Shown: positions 34,471-47,024, numbered from the stretch's first letter. The stretch: 64,000 bases of DNA from Sarcophilus harrisii (GCF_902635505.1 NC_045428.1:433915106-433979105); one strand, 5' to 3'. Notes: generated by a model from the sequence alone, not told the origin. A program made the numbers and translations.

Positions 34471-35169
34471 AAGAACATTAAGACAACACATTTAAATTAG
34501 CAACTATCTTATTATTTTTCAATACTAACAGAAGTATGAATTTGTTCTTTAAGTACTGGATTGATGTCCATAAACATTGGCTAAGCTTATTTATGCTTGT
34601 TGCCACTCCTGTTGTAATTTTCATTAACGAAATTCTGAAGAAGTTTTCTTTCTGGAAATAAGGGGAGAAAAGTTTTTTTTAATTAATGCTAAAGCAAGAG
34701 TAGAATAGAATAGAAGCAATTTATACCATTGTTTTTTATACCATTGTTTTAACAAAGTTGAGTATGCAAGGCAATAACACAGTAATCATACAAGTAGAAA
34801 ACAAACATGTCTTGGAGCCTATGATCCCTAATTAAATAAGAAGATATAATTATGTATTGATTGGATGATCAATTTAGATTAATATTTAGATGATCAGATT
34901 AGACTATATGGATAACTATATATGGATTTTATACTTTGCAGAGGAAAAAATATTTTGCCCAAAATGCTAGCTTAATAAATTCTTTTCCTCCTCTTGAAAA
35001 ATAAGAAATAGGTAAAGAAAAATATACAAATAATTTTTTCATTATAAAAATTATTATTATATTTCAATTAATTTGACTAACCTAGAAAAAAACTGCAGAT
35101 TTGCTCACAATTGATTAAAAGTAGATGCTATCAACAATTAACCACATCATAGAAAGGAGCTCCTTCTAA
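34471..35169. other. Unassigned AT-rich sequence
   Basis: No supported feature. Confidence 0.45.
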
Positions 35170-35264
35170 AAATAATAGCAATATCTAGTATTTATATATT
35201 GTACTTTAAGATTCCAGTATACTGTACATATGTTACCTTATCTGATCTTTAATATAACCTTGTG
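35170..35264 (-). repeat. MIR3/Ther-2 SINE, part 1
   Basis: ATCTAGTATTTATATATTGTA, GTTACCTTATCTGATCTTTA and ATATAACCTTGTG match MIR3; the copy is split by the L1 that follows. Confidence 0.72.
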
Positions 35265-36116
35265 GACCTCTAAGATTGGATAAGATGACAGGAAAAGATA
35301 ATGATAAATGTTGGAGGGATGTGGGAAAATTGGGACACTAATACATTGTTCATGGAGTTGTGAACTGATCCAACCATTCTGGAGAGCAGTTTGGAACTAA
35401 GCCAAAAGGACTATTAAACTGTGTATAACCTTTGATCCTGCCTTTTACTACATTTGTATCCCAAAGAGATCATTAAAAAGGGGAAAGGAACCTACATGTA
35501 CAAAATTGTTTGTAACAGCCCTTTTTGGATTAGCAAGGAACTGAAAACTGAATGAGTGTTGATCATCAATTGGGGAATAACTAAATAAGTCATGGAATAT
35601 TATTCTATAAGAAATGATCAAGCAGGATGATTTCAGAAAGGCCTGAAGTGAAATAAGTGAAATTATAAGTGAAATAACTAGAACCAAGAGAACATTGTAT
35701 ATAGCAAACAAGACTGTGGGATGATCAACTGTGATGAACATGGCTCTTTTCAACAATGAGGTGATTCAGGCCAATTCCAATAGATTTGTGAGGGAGAAAA
35801 CCATCCGCATCCAGAGAAAGGACTATGGGGACTGAATGTAGATTACAATACAATATTTTCACCTTTTTTGTTGTTATTTGCCTTTTTTTCTTTTTCTTTT
35901 CCTTTTTGATCTGATTTTTCTTGTGCAGCATGATAAATGTGGAAATGTGTATATAAGAATTGCACATGTTTAACATACTGAATTATTTGCTATCTAGGAG
36001 AGAGAGTGGAAGAAAGGAAAGGATAAAAATTTGGAACACAAGGTTTTGAAAGGATGAATGTTGAAAACTATCTTTGCACATATTTTAAAAATAAAAAGCT
36101 ATTATTTTTTAAAATG
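35265..36116 (+). mobile_element. L1 ORF2 end and 3' UTR with 8-base duplication
   Basis: A plus-strand L1 from the 'RLAKMTGKDNDKC' region to the A-rich end, with CATTCTGGAGAGCAGTTTGG, the decayed 'FVAALF' stretch and a U/T-rich 3' UTR. ACCTTGTG flanks it at 35257-35264 and 36117-36124. Confidence 0.86.
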
Positions 36117-36300
36117 ACCTTGTGAAATAGGAGCTATTAACTATTTATATTATAATGATGATGACTGATGATGATGATGATGATGATGATTTTACAGGAA
36201 ACTAAGGTTGAATGTAATCAGGTAGCAAAGATCAGGATCACATAGAAGCAGCAAGAGAAATCTGGTCTTCCTAATTCCAAATCTAGCATTCACACCCACT
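36117..36300 (-). repeat. MIR3/Ther-2 SINE, part 2
   Basis: Continues part 1 after the L1: CCTTGTGAAATAGGAGCTAT, then a (GAT)n run at 36155-36190 in place of the usual short ATT/ATC tract, then GGTAGCAAAGATCAGGATCAC and ACACCCACTGTGC. Confidence 0.75.
36155..36190. repeat. (GAT)n microsatellite
   Basis: About ten GAT units with one interruption, inside the MIR3-type SINE. Confidence 0.93.
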
Positions 36301-36574
36301 GTGCTTATTTAACCTGCCTTATAATGTTAACTATGAATAGTAAAATTCAGTTATTTAGCATGTTTTATCATCTCATTGGTAGATTAAAAAAAAGTTCTCT
36401 AGCCTTTCTTACAATTTGTTCCTGCTCCAAATACCACCCCCTTCCTTTTTCTGAAATCTTTTATGACTAGAAACCTCTATCTGTTATAAAAATACTTGAT
36501 TACCTGAGACATCAGAGATGTGAACCAACTGGAAGTATCTGAATGAGGCGCTTCCATCCTCCCTACAAAACCTC

Positions 36575-37165
36575 TTTAAAACAGTTATTTTCCCCCTATT
36601 ACATGTAAAAACATTTTTTAACCTTAGTTTTTAAAACTTAAAAAGTTTCAGATTTTCTCCCTTCAAACCTCCCCACCCACTACCACCACTACCACTACCT
36701 ACCACCCCTGCTTTACTGAGAAGGCAAACAATTCTGTATACGTGTGTAGTCATGCAAGGCACTTCCATAAAATCATATTGTGAAAGAAATCATACACAAA
36801 AAATTTAAATAAAGTAAAAAATATGCTTCTGTATTCATAAACCATCAGTTCTTTCTCTGGGTATGGATAGTTTTTTTTTTTTTTTCACATAAGTCCCTCA
36901 AAGTTGCCTTAGATCATTGTAATGCAGAGAATAACTAAGGCATTCACAGCTGATTGTTTTACAATTTTTGCTGTTATTTTGTACACAATACATTTCACTT
37001 TGCATGAGCTCATGGAAGTCTTTCCAGGTTTTTCTGAGAGTATCCTACTAATCATTTCTTTTAATACAACAGTATTACATTTAATTATACAGCCCAATTT
37101 GTTCAACTATTCCCCAGTTGATGGGCATCCCTTCAAATTTCCAATTCTTTAACACCTGAATCCCT
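36575..37165 (-). mobile_element. Older L1 3' end
   Basis: A divergent minus-strand L1 3' end. TTCTTTCTCTGGGTATGGAT, TTTGCATGAGCTCATGGAAG, AACAGTATTACATTTAATTA and CCCCAGTTGATGGGCATCCC line up with the younger copies (e.g. 57450-57720) but with many differences. An older subfamily. Confidence 0.7.
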
Positions 37166-37611
37166 TTTATTAGGGGATTGCTCCCAAAAGTGAGCTGCAC
37201 TCTACTGTCAAATTATATGTCGTTCATCTCATTATATAGCTTTTCTTTGATGCTTCTGCCTTTCCTCCTATGTTCCCATCCTTGGATGTCCACTTAAGTC
37301 TCAAAGCCTTCCCATTGAGGAGATTAAAACACTCAAATAATACAAGTCTATTTCTCTGACCCTTTTGCAGATATCTCTATTATCTCCCTATTTTCTGCTC
37401 CCCACCCTTCCTTCCCCACCCCAACCTTCAGAGAGTACATATAGCCCTCCCATTTTTGTTCCAGTGAAAGGAATTACTGAGATACAACTCCAAAGAAGAG
37501 ACTTAGAGGTATGTGAATAAAAGGAGAAAGCTAGAGGAATAAAAGCTGATTTTTTTTTCCTATTTGAGGAATGGGAATGGTTTTAGAAAAGATTATACAT
37601 TTTAGGGATCT
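37166..37611. other. Unassigned sequence
   Basis: May continue the older L1 at its left edge. Otherwise nothing supported. Confidence 0.4.
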
Positions 37612-37838
37612 TAACATTGTTATTCAGTCATTTGTTATGTCTGACTCTTCATGATCCCATTTGGGATTTCCTTGATAGAAATACTGGAGTTGTTTGCCAT
37701 TTTCTTCTCCAGCTCTTTTTACAGATACAAAAATTGAGGTAAACAGAATTAAATGACTTACCCAGAGTCACACAAGTATTAAATGTCAAGAGGCTGGATT
37801 TAAAATCAGGAAGATGTCTTTCTGACTCTAGATTTGTA
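37612..37838 (-). repeat. RTE-tailed tRNA SINE
   Basis: Antisense: TTGTTATTCAGTCATTTG, TGTCTGACTCTTCATGATCC, CATTTTCTTCTCCAGCTC, head remnant TCAGGAAGATGTCTTTCTG. Confidence 0.87.
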
Positions 37839-38032
37839 TATTTTTTACCCTTTATACTCAGTGCCTAACATAGTTCTAAGTGCATAATAAATACCTGATT
37901 GATACAGCCATCTTCAAGGCATTAGGAGGAGGCCAGAAAAATGAAAATGATCATATAGTTAAATTCTAATATGGAAACATTATGATTAGGTTCTCTTTTT
38001 GAAGGGAAATATCAGTTCAGAGAATAGATCAT

Positions 38033-38285
38033 AAAAGTGGTGGTGGTTTGTCCTTCATTCTTAAAGGGAACCATGACATGCCCGTGAATTAGATTTAATT
38101 GACAGAGGGCTGTGCAATTCACCTGCCTCACCTTCCCCTCAAGAGCCATCTGGGTCCAGTGACCAGATACAGATTTAGAACAACTGTAGATGATCCTGGA
38201 TGCAATGGAAGACCTTGGCCTTTTTAAGATAAGATTTCAGCAGTTTTCAGTTTGACTGAGATCCCAGCTCAGTGATTAAACTTAG
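38033..38285 (-). repeat. Unnamed repeat family X, inverted copy
   Basis: Its reverse complement contains AAGGCCAAGGTCTTCCATTG, CATCCAGG, GGTCACTGGACCCAGATGGC and TTAAATCTAATTCACGGGC. This order is also found at 61640-61795. It lies about 0.8 kb from the next copy, in opposite orientation. I recognise the family as common in marsupials but cannot name it. Confidence 0.6.
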
Positions 38286-38560
38286 GGAGCAATTGAGGCA
38301 AAGAATCTCCTCTTTATTCAAGTCAAAAAAAATTAATAAATAAATCTAGGAGGGGAAGACCCTCAGAAATTTATCTGTATTTGGTTTCTGGCCAAAAATC
38401 ACCTCTCTCATATCATGGTCCTACTTTGAGAGTAAAGGGCATAGCAAGCTAGGATGATGGAGATTGGCCACTAAGTGGGATAGTTTCTATTTTGACAAAG
38501 ATCATTGGGTTGTGTTTTACCAAGGGACCAAATTGTGTCTTAGTTTGTCTTTCAACTTAC

Positions 38561-38722
38561 CATCCTCTGGAACTTTCTCAAGATATTTCTTGATTTCATT
38601 TTCATTGAGAGAATTCAAAAGCATTGCCAAATCTAAGGACTCCTTTCCATAATGCCTCTCATATGTACTCTGTTTCTTTGAATGTTCTTGGTTCCAAATG
38701 TGATTAAGCAGAATGGAAGGAA
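38561..38722 (-). CDS. TEX26: TEX26 exon, MLLNS region
   Basis: This 162-nt exon starts after TTCACAG and ends in phase 1 at GTAAGT. The G from the previous exon completes Val, then PSILLNHIWNQEHSKKQSTY, ERHYGKESLDLAMLLNSLNE and NEIKKYLEKVPED. The second half is probably helical (LAMLLNSLNENEIKKYL). A further exon must follow at lower coordinates to complete the Gly codon and supply the C terminus; I could not find it among the repeats between 28 and 38 kb. Confidence 0.85.
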
Positions 38723-39056
38723 CTGTGAAGACAAAGGAAAAAAATGTCAAAGAGAAGAAAGCTTGTTGGGTAAGCAAAGAGTCACCACTATCTATTAACA
38801 TTATACTGAAAGTCATAGTTCCTTCCTGATGAGCTGAATCTGCATCTTCAATCATGTGAGGAACTAAATTAACATTTTAAATGAAATCGCTTTAAATAAC
38901 CAAGCCAGGAAAATTGGGAGGGCATGGGGCCACAAGATTATTGGTTTTCTTTTTGGAGGAGAAATGATGGGAAAGGATGTAAGAGAAATGCAGGTTTGAA
39001 TTTCCACTCACAGGAGTGCAATCAGGAAAGTAAATAAGTATAATAGATTGGAAGCT

Positions 39057-39474
39057 TGAGGATATGTTTGCCCCCTGGAGTAAAGGTTGCTGAGCTCTTT
39101 ACAAGCAGCTTTCCATCTGCAGTGTCCACCTGATCCACCCAACTCTCTCCTGAGGCTCCAAAAAGCTGTATAGCATGCACAGCAGCCATACTCAGGTAAA
39201 CTATTTCGACAATCAGGCTAAACCAGGTTGAGAGTAATAAAAAGGTCTCAAACACTACGGTGAGTTAGGAGGATATCTATCCCAGTGTGTAAAGACTTCC
39301 CCTGCTGGACCGGGCAGATAAGAACAATCTGTTCCAATGGTTGTAAAGGCAGGTGAAGCAGGTGTTGTGGAGCGCTTGGAGCTTGGTTAGACATCAAAGT
39401 CACCAAGATCATCCCCTGCATCTTGAGCCATCAACAGTTATCTTGAGTCTGTCCTGTCACTGGATAATGGTGGC
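39057..39474 (+). repeat. Unnamed repeat family X, 5' part
   Basis: Shares with 61358-61795 the order GAGCTCTTTACAAGCAGC, GGTGAGTTAGGAGGATATC, TGTGTAAAGACTTCC, GTTCCAATGGTTG, TTGGTTAGACATCAAAGTC and GTCCTGTCACTGGA. It is broken by the L1 at 39475. Confidence 0.65.
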
Positions 39475-40995
39475 TTTTTTTTTGTCTGTTTTGTTTTTAA
39501 TAATTGTTTTTTATTTTTAAAATACATGCAAGGAGAGTTTTCAATATTCACTCTTGCAAAATCTTGTGTTCTAAATTCTTCTCCCTCCCCCTTCCTCCTG
39601 CTCCCATCCCCTAGATAGTAAGTAATCTAGCATATATGTTAAACATGTGCAATTCTTCTAAACATATTTCCACATTTATCTTTCTACACAAGAAAAATCA
39701 TATCAAAAAAAAGATAAAAAAACCAAGCAAACAACAATAAAAAAGATGAAGATACTATGTTGTGACACATATTCAATACCCATAGTCCTCTCTCTGGGTG
39801 CAAATAGCTCTCTCCATCACAAGTCTCTTGAACTGGCCTGAATCCCCTCATTGTTGAAAAGAGCCAAATCCATCACAGTTGATCTTCACAATCTTCTTGT
39901 TGCTATGTATAATGTTCTCTTGGTTTTAACTTACTTCACTTAGCATCAGTTCATGTAAGTCTCTCCAGCCTTTTCTGAAATCATCCTTCGTATTGTTTTT
40001 TATAGAACAATAATAATCCATAATATACGTGTAACATAATTTATTCAGCCATTCCACAGCTGCTCATCAGTTTCTTGACACTACAAAAAGGGCTGCCACA
40101 AATATTTTTGCACATGTGTGTCCTTTTCCCTCTTTTATAATCTCTTTGGGATATAAGCCCAGGCTTATAGAAACTACTGCTAGATCAAAGGGTATGCACA
40201 GTTTGATAGCTATTTGGGCATAGTTCCAAATTGATCTCCAGAATGGTTGGATCAATTCACAACTCCACCAACAACGCATTAATGTTCCAGTTTTCCCATC
40301 TCCCCTCCAATATTTATCATAATCTTTCCCTGTCATCTTGGCCAATCTGAGAGGTATGTAATGGTACCTCAGAGTTGCCTTAATTTGCATTTTTCTAATC
40401 CATAGTGATTTAGACCATTTTTATATAACTGGAAATAGCTTTAATTTCTTTATCTGAAAATTATCTGTTCATATCTTTTGATCATTTACCAATTGGAGAA
40501 CGGCTTGCATTCTTGCAAAGTTGAGTCAATTCTCTATATATTTTAGAAATGAGGCTTTCATCAAAACCCCTGTATGTAAAAATTTCCCCTGGATTGTGCT
40601 TCCTTCCTAATCTTGGCTGCATTGATTTTGTTTGTACAAAAATGTTTTAGTATAATAATATCCATTTTGCATTTCATAATGTTCTCTAGTCCTTCTTTGG
40701 CCATAAATTCCTACCTTCTCCACAGATCTGAGAAGTAGACTATCCCTTGGTTCTCCTAATTTGCTTATAGTATCATTATATCTAAATCATGAACCTATTT
40801 TGACTTGACCCTAGTATAGGGTGTTATATGTTGATCAGTGCCTAGTTTCTGCCATTTTATTTTTCCAATTTTCTCAGCAATTTTTGCCAAATACTGAGTT
40901 CTTATCCCAGAATATGGAGTCTTTGGGATTATCAAACACTGGATTACTATAGTCATTGACTATTGTGTCTTGTGAATTTAGCCTATTTTGACAGT
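39475..40995 (-). mobile_element. L1 LINE, longest 3' piece, inside repeat X
   Basis: Minus-strand L1 of about 1.5 kb, in the same direction as TEX26. Its sense direction gives MTGKDYDKYWRGDGKTGTLM and RCWWSCELIQPFWRSIWNYA, then LGLYPKEIIKEGKGHTCAKI. ORF2 sequence extends further upstream than in the other 3' copies (to the stretch around 40900-40990). Frames are broken repeatedly. Confidence 0.87.
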
Positions 40996-40999
40996 GTTG

Positions 41000-41075
41000 T
41001 CTTTAAAAGGGAGTGTGAAACTGGCAGCTTCATGCAGCTCTGCCTCATTTAAAATCCAATTTATATAAGAATCAA
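41000..41075 (+). repeat. Unnamed repeat family X, 3' part
   Basis: CAGCTCTGCCTCATTTAAAATC and CAATTTATATAAGAATC resume the family X consensus (compare 61755-61790) after the L1. Confidence 0.6.
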
Positions 41076-41167
41076 AAAAAAAAAGAGTAGAGACAATGTT
41101 TTTACATGTAATCAGAAAAAATATGAAAATTTTCCAAAAAATTTGTTAGATAATAAAAAAGGACTAC

Positions 41168-41250
41168 TTTATTTTTGTCTCTTTATCCTTAGTACCTAAC
41201 ACAGTATATCAGGACCTTAAGATGACACTTAATAAATGCTCACTGATTCA
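41168..41250 (+). mobile_element. L2 3' terminus
   Basis: TATCCTTAGTACCTAACACAG and CACTTAATAAATGCTCACTG are the L2 3' end. Confidence 0.72.
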
Positions 41251-42603
<1,353 letters not shown>

Positions 42604-42743
42604 CTAATTAGCTTAATAGAATTAACATTTTAAGTTCATTTTCATTTTCGTTCACTATTTTCTATGCCAAAATATATTCTTCATATCTAGAGATAAAGCA
42701 AACATACTGATTTACAAATACAATATGCCCAGGAATCAATCTG

Positions 42744-42998
42744 GAGCAGCTAAGTGGCCCAGTGTGCCACAGAGTGCCAAACCTGGAGTCAGAAAGACTC
42801 ATTTTCCTGAGTTCAAATCTGCCCTCAGATTTGATCCTATGTGATATCCTGGGCAAGTCACTTAACACTCTTTGCCTCAGTTTCCTCATCTGTAACATGA
42901 ACAAACCAGTCAAGTTCATCTTTGTCAAAAAAAACCACAAATGAGTCCACAAAGAGTTGAACATGAGTAAAATGGCTAAGCAAGAAGAAGCAGCAATG
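42744..42998 (+). repeat. RTE-tailed tRNA SINE, sense copy
   Basis: The only plus-oriented copy in the window. A-box side CAGCTAAGTGGCCCAGTGTG, B box GAGTTCAAATCTG, GGGCAAGTCACTTAACACTC, GCCTCAGTTTCCTCATCTGT, then a tail with AATGAGTCCACAAAGAGTTG. It lies in a TEX26 intron, opposite to the gene. Confidence 0.87.
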
Positions 42999-44349
42999 TG
43001 CACCTTTATTTGAAACGTGGGAGTCTGAAAGCTGATTGACTTGATTAGTTAGGACCATGGTACTGATCAGACTGAGGTAATGGACTTAGTGTCAGTTAGT
43101 TCTTTTGCTCTACTATATGATTCTAAATTGCAGTCTTCAGGATGACCAGTTATATACTGCCAAAAACTAGTTTCCTCTCATTAGGGGAAAAATTTTTGTA
43201 TAGTCACATTAAAGCCAAGAAAGTTTGTTGTTAGGTATATTTACATATGGATATTTTAGAACAAAATATTTGAAGGTGATGGTGTCTTTTTTTATGCTGG
43301 TCTTCCCCTCCTTCCGCTTTCTTTTGCATAGACGATCTAGAAATTTGAGAGGGGAACTGCAATTCCTTAAATCCACACAGCCAGTTGTAGCCTTTGCATT
43401 TATTTCTAGAATTTAGCAGGATGCTTGGCACACACAGGTGCTTAATGAATGCTTACTAACATTTGGAATTTAGTCTCAGGGCCTCACAAAAAAGGGTTAA
43501 AGGGAAAGACACTGACAATTAGAAATTAATTAGAATTAAGTGTCTTCCTATCCTTAGATCAGATAGAGTCTTAAGGCAGGAACTTGGATTCTATGAGCAA
43601 GAGGAAATAAATTTGAAAGCCAGATTACCTGTCATTAGAGGTTAAATCAGTTAGTTGATTTGTCTTCCCAGTTAGCTTAAACCACTGAACTAAAACTTTG
43701 GAAGTTGTCAAAATCCTACCAGCCTCAGATGCTTCTCTGAGCAAAAAGCTGAGCCGTATAACAATACCACCAGATGACATTAGAAGTATCAGAAATATGA
43801 GCTGCTCTTCCACATGTGTCCTTATGCACAATCCCTAGACATGTTCACTCTTTGTACTGAATTTGTGGGAATATATGGGGAAATGTTCTATTGCTGCTTA
43901 TTATTCCATTTTGTTAAATACCTTTGCTTTGAACTGATCACTTTCTGTGTTTGATTACTAAAAGTAAACATATCAGTAGGGGTTCATAAGCTATGGCTGT
44001 TTTGAGTGTATATGGACTGAAAAAGTACCATAAACTTGGGATAGCTCATCTGTTTTTTAAAAATATATTTTATTTATGTCTTTTATCTGTACGTCATAGT
44101 TCATTTTCAGTATTCCCTTTAGATCAAACTCTCGTGTGATAAAAATAAAGCAATTTAGCAGAAACATTTTTATATATGTATGTTTTATACGTATCATATA
44201 CCAAACAATTATAAATCATATATAATTCTATAAATAACATGCATATACACACATATGTATATGTGCATAAATGTATATACCTTACACAAATATATTGTCT
44301 GACCAAGTAGTCCCCCTATATCCAGCATGAAAGAGGCAGAATGTTTTAA
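42999..44349. other. TEX26 intron, mostly unassigned
   Basis: A short L2 3' terminus at 43395-43460 (GGATGCTTGGCACACACAGG, GTGCTTAATGAATGCTTAC). The rest is unassigned. Confidence 0.5.
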
Positions 44350-44740
44350 CTCCTCTCTATGATTTATTTAGAAATCAATTTCCTTTCAGCAAAGCTTATA
44401 TTTACATTGTGGTAGACATTGTTTATATTATGTCTCTTGGTTCTGTTTATTTTGTTCTCTATAAATTCATACAAAATTTTCTCATGATTCTCTGAATTCT
44501 TCCTATTTGTTTCTCATCCCACATTATATTGCTATAATGTGTTTTTTTCCAATTATTTATCAATTTGTGAACATCCCTTTCTTTATTTCCTGTTGCTTCC
44601 ACAAAGAACCATGCCTATGAATATTTTGCTATACATTGGAGTGTTGTCTTTCTTTGACTTCCTTGGGGCATATGCCCAATAGAGGGATACATATCTAAAT
44701 ATTGTGTAAGATACATATATATGTGTATATGTGGGTGTGT
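44350..44740 (-). mobile_element. Old L1-type 3' fragment
   Basis: CAATTTGTGAACATCCCTTTC, CATGCCTATGAATATTTTGC, CTTCCTTGGGGCATATGCCC, AATAGAGGGATAC match the order of L1 3' regions (short gap, 'gctgccacaaat', 'gggatataagcccagtag') but strongly diverged. Confidence 0.55.
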
Positions 44741-44936
44741 TCTAGTTAATTGTTTAGTTATTCCTTGTTTAGTTAAGAATTTTATAGGATGAACATTTTT
44801 TTTTTCCTGGGTAACAATCATTTTATTGAGGCCTCATCATACCACATGATATTGATAAAAAGACTAGTCATTTGGCAGTCTCTCAAGGAGGGTTCCCCAC
44901 AAGCTTTTCTAAAGGCCTAGCCTGTGTAGGCTCTAC

Positions 44937-45138
44937 CATTGGTTCTCAAAGTATGGTCCAGAGAATCCTGGGGATCTCTGAAACCCTTTTAGAGGGTCTA
45001 CAAATTCAAAAATAGTTTTTATTTCCAATATGGTAAATGTCTATAAATATAATCCAGATAAACAAAAACGCTTTGGAGGGATCCTCAATAATTTTTAATA
45101 GGATAAAGATACTGAAAAGAAAAATTTGAGAACCACTG
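44937..45138. mobile_element. hAT-Charlie-type nonautonomous DNA transposon
   Basis: A 202-bp element with 14-base terminal inverted repeats: CATTGGTTCTCAAA on the left, TTTGAGAACCACTG on the right, one mismatch. The body (AGAATCCTGGGGATCTCTG, CCTTTTAGAGGGTCTAC) resembles MER-type Charlie derivatives. CTCTAC and CTCTATAC lie just outside the two ends, a near match to a hAT 8-bp duplication. Confidence 0.72.
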
Positions 45139-45327
45139 CTCTATACTGTTTGCCTTAAGGTGAAATCTTGGTGCACTGTTCCCATCCCATCCCTTAGTCC
45201 TAGATAAGACTGGGGCTAACTGCTGGTCAATTTTCCTACATTTCTGAAGAGAAATGGAGCAATCAAGAGAAGATGAGAACCCAACACATTATTTCCCATG
45301 CAGGAAACGAGAAAAAAGGATGCTTAC

Positions 45328-45571
45328 ATTTTGAATTATCCAAGTAGTCTTCTCGGAAACGAGAAGTATACTGATCAGCTATTGCTTTACGGATTTCTTT
45401 GAGTGTAGCAGGAATTCTCCATGGAGAACTCTCTGAACTTCTTACTGTTTCCACCTCTTGATCTGGAAGAGAGCTCTCTGCCTTTTTTACTGTTGTCAAC
45501 TTTTGACATGGAGCGGTTCTCTCTGCAACTGTTTTTGGACCCTCTTGAGAAAGTTTCCAGGTCATAAATTC
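45328..45571 (-). CDS. TEX26: TEX26 exon, central region
   Basis: This 244-nt exon begins in phase 0 after GATAG and ends in phase 1 at a GTAAGC donor. It encodes EFMTWKLSQEGPKTVAE, a Lys/Glu/Ser-rich linker, then IPATLKEIRKAIADQYTSRF and REDYLDNSK. The linker looks more variable than the flanks; the IRKAIADQYTSRF part is the TEX26-like core. An RTE-tailed SINE starts only about 90 bp upstream of the acceptor, with an L1 3' end behind it, so repeats press close to the branch-point region of this intron. Confidence 0.8.
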
Positions 45572-45663
45572 CTATCAATACAAAATTGTTAGAAATAGTC
45601 ATCCTTTCTAATATAAAAATGCAGTTGGTATACCAAATGTGTGTTTGTATGTATGTGTATTTT

Positions 45664-45867
45664 GTTTTTATTGAGTTGTTTCAGTCACGTCCAATTCTTT
45701 GTGACCCTCCATTTATGGCTTTTTTCTGCATAAATACTGGAGTGTTTTGCTATATCCTTCTCCAGCTCATTTTATAATTGAGGAAACTGCAACAAAAAGG
45801 GTTAAGTGACAGAGCTAGGGTCTGAGACCAAATTTGAAGTTAGGTCCTCCTGACTCCAGAGCTGATT
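45664..45867 (-). repeat. RTE-tailed tRNA SINE
   Basis: Antisense: TTGTTTCAGTCACGTCCAATTC, GTGACCCTCCATTTATGGC, TCCTTCTCCAGCTCATT, head TTTGAAGTTAGGTCCTCCTG. Its head is cut by the following L1. Its edge is about 90 bp from the TEX26 acceptor at 45571. Confidence 0.85.
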
Positions 45868-46229
45868 TAGACCAATCCCAAACGATTTGTGATGGAGAGG
45901 GCCACCTGCATCCAGAGAAAGGACTATGGGGACTGAATGTGGATCACAACATAATATTTTCACCTTTTTGTTGTTGTTTTCTTGTTTGTTTTATTTCTCA
46001 TTTTTTCCTCTTTTGATCAGATTTTTCTTGTGCAGTATGATAAATGTGAAAATATGTTTAGAAGAATTGCACATGTTTAACCTATATTGGATTACTTGCT
46101 ATCTAGAGGAGGAGGGGAGGAGAGAAGGGAAGGAGAAAAATTTGGAACACAAGGTTTTGCAAGGGTGAATGTTAAAAACTATCTTTGCATGTATTTTGAA
46201 AAAGAAAACTATTAATATTTCAAAAAAAG
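45868..46229 (+). mobile_element. L1 3' UTR fragment
   Basis: CAATCCCAAACGATTTGTGA, TGCATCCAGAGAAAGGACTA, GATTTTTCTTGTGCAGTATG, AACACAAGGTTTTGCAAGGG and an A-rich end. Oriented against TEX26. Confidence 0.87.
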
Positions 46230-46439
46230 GAGTATTCACCTTGGACTTTATCCTCAAGATTTTAATACTGAGGAGAAATCCTAAGTCATTTTAGTAGTTT
46301 GGCCTCCCGTGCCAGAGCAGCAGAGGTGCCCCATAGATTTCTGCCCAGCTTTCATAAGCTATGTGGTCAGCCCTGACACTTGCAAAATATTCTGTGAGTT
46401 TTTGATTCTCAGTGACTCTTTGGTACTGTGGGTTTATAA

Positions 46440-46600
46440 GCAATAGATGGTGAGTTATAAAATCCCATTTCTGACACTTGTTTCTTATATGACCATGACC
46501 CACTTGGCCAGAGCTCTCAGTTTCCTCTTATGTAAAATAGGTTATTTAGACTAGCTCTCCTTCAAAATTCCTTCCAGCTAAAAATCTGAGTAAAAGATGA
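46440..46600 (+). repeat. MIR-type SINE fragment
   Basis: CAGTTTCCTCTTATGTAAAATAG, AGACTAGCTCTCCTTCAAAA and TTCCTTCCAGCTAAAAATC match the 3' half of a MIR-like SINE. Confidence 0.6.
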
Positions 46601-47024
46601 TTCTAAATGAGAGAAGGAATAAGGATTTCCAATATTATGGGTCTTTAGAAGATATCTTCTACTTCAATATTAACATAGCATTAAAGATAATAGAAATATT
46701 TTATTTTCTATGACCAAACAAGAAATCCAAAATTCCCTAAGTATTCAATTTGTTATTTATCAATTTCTTATAAATTAATATTTTTATTTTTCTATTATTT
46801 TTCACATCATTATCATCCAGAAGTCTTGCTATGTATTGTTAAGGTTTCTGATAGCCCCATTTGAATTAGTAGATTGGAAAGTTCCCCTAGAATTCCCCTG
46901 AGAAATGGGCATCAGCAATACACGTAAGATGCTCCAGACACATCTGTTCAGCATTCCTGAGCTATGCATGTGCCACCATAGCTAACAGGTCATCTTCTGT
47001 ACACAGGAATCTTCTTGGAACTGG
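46601..47024. other. TEX26 intron, unassigned
   Basis: No feature supported. Confidence 0.5.
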
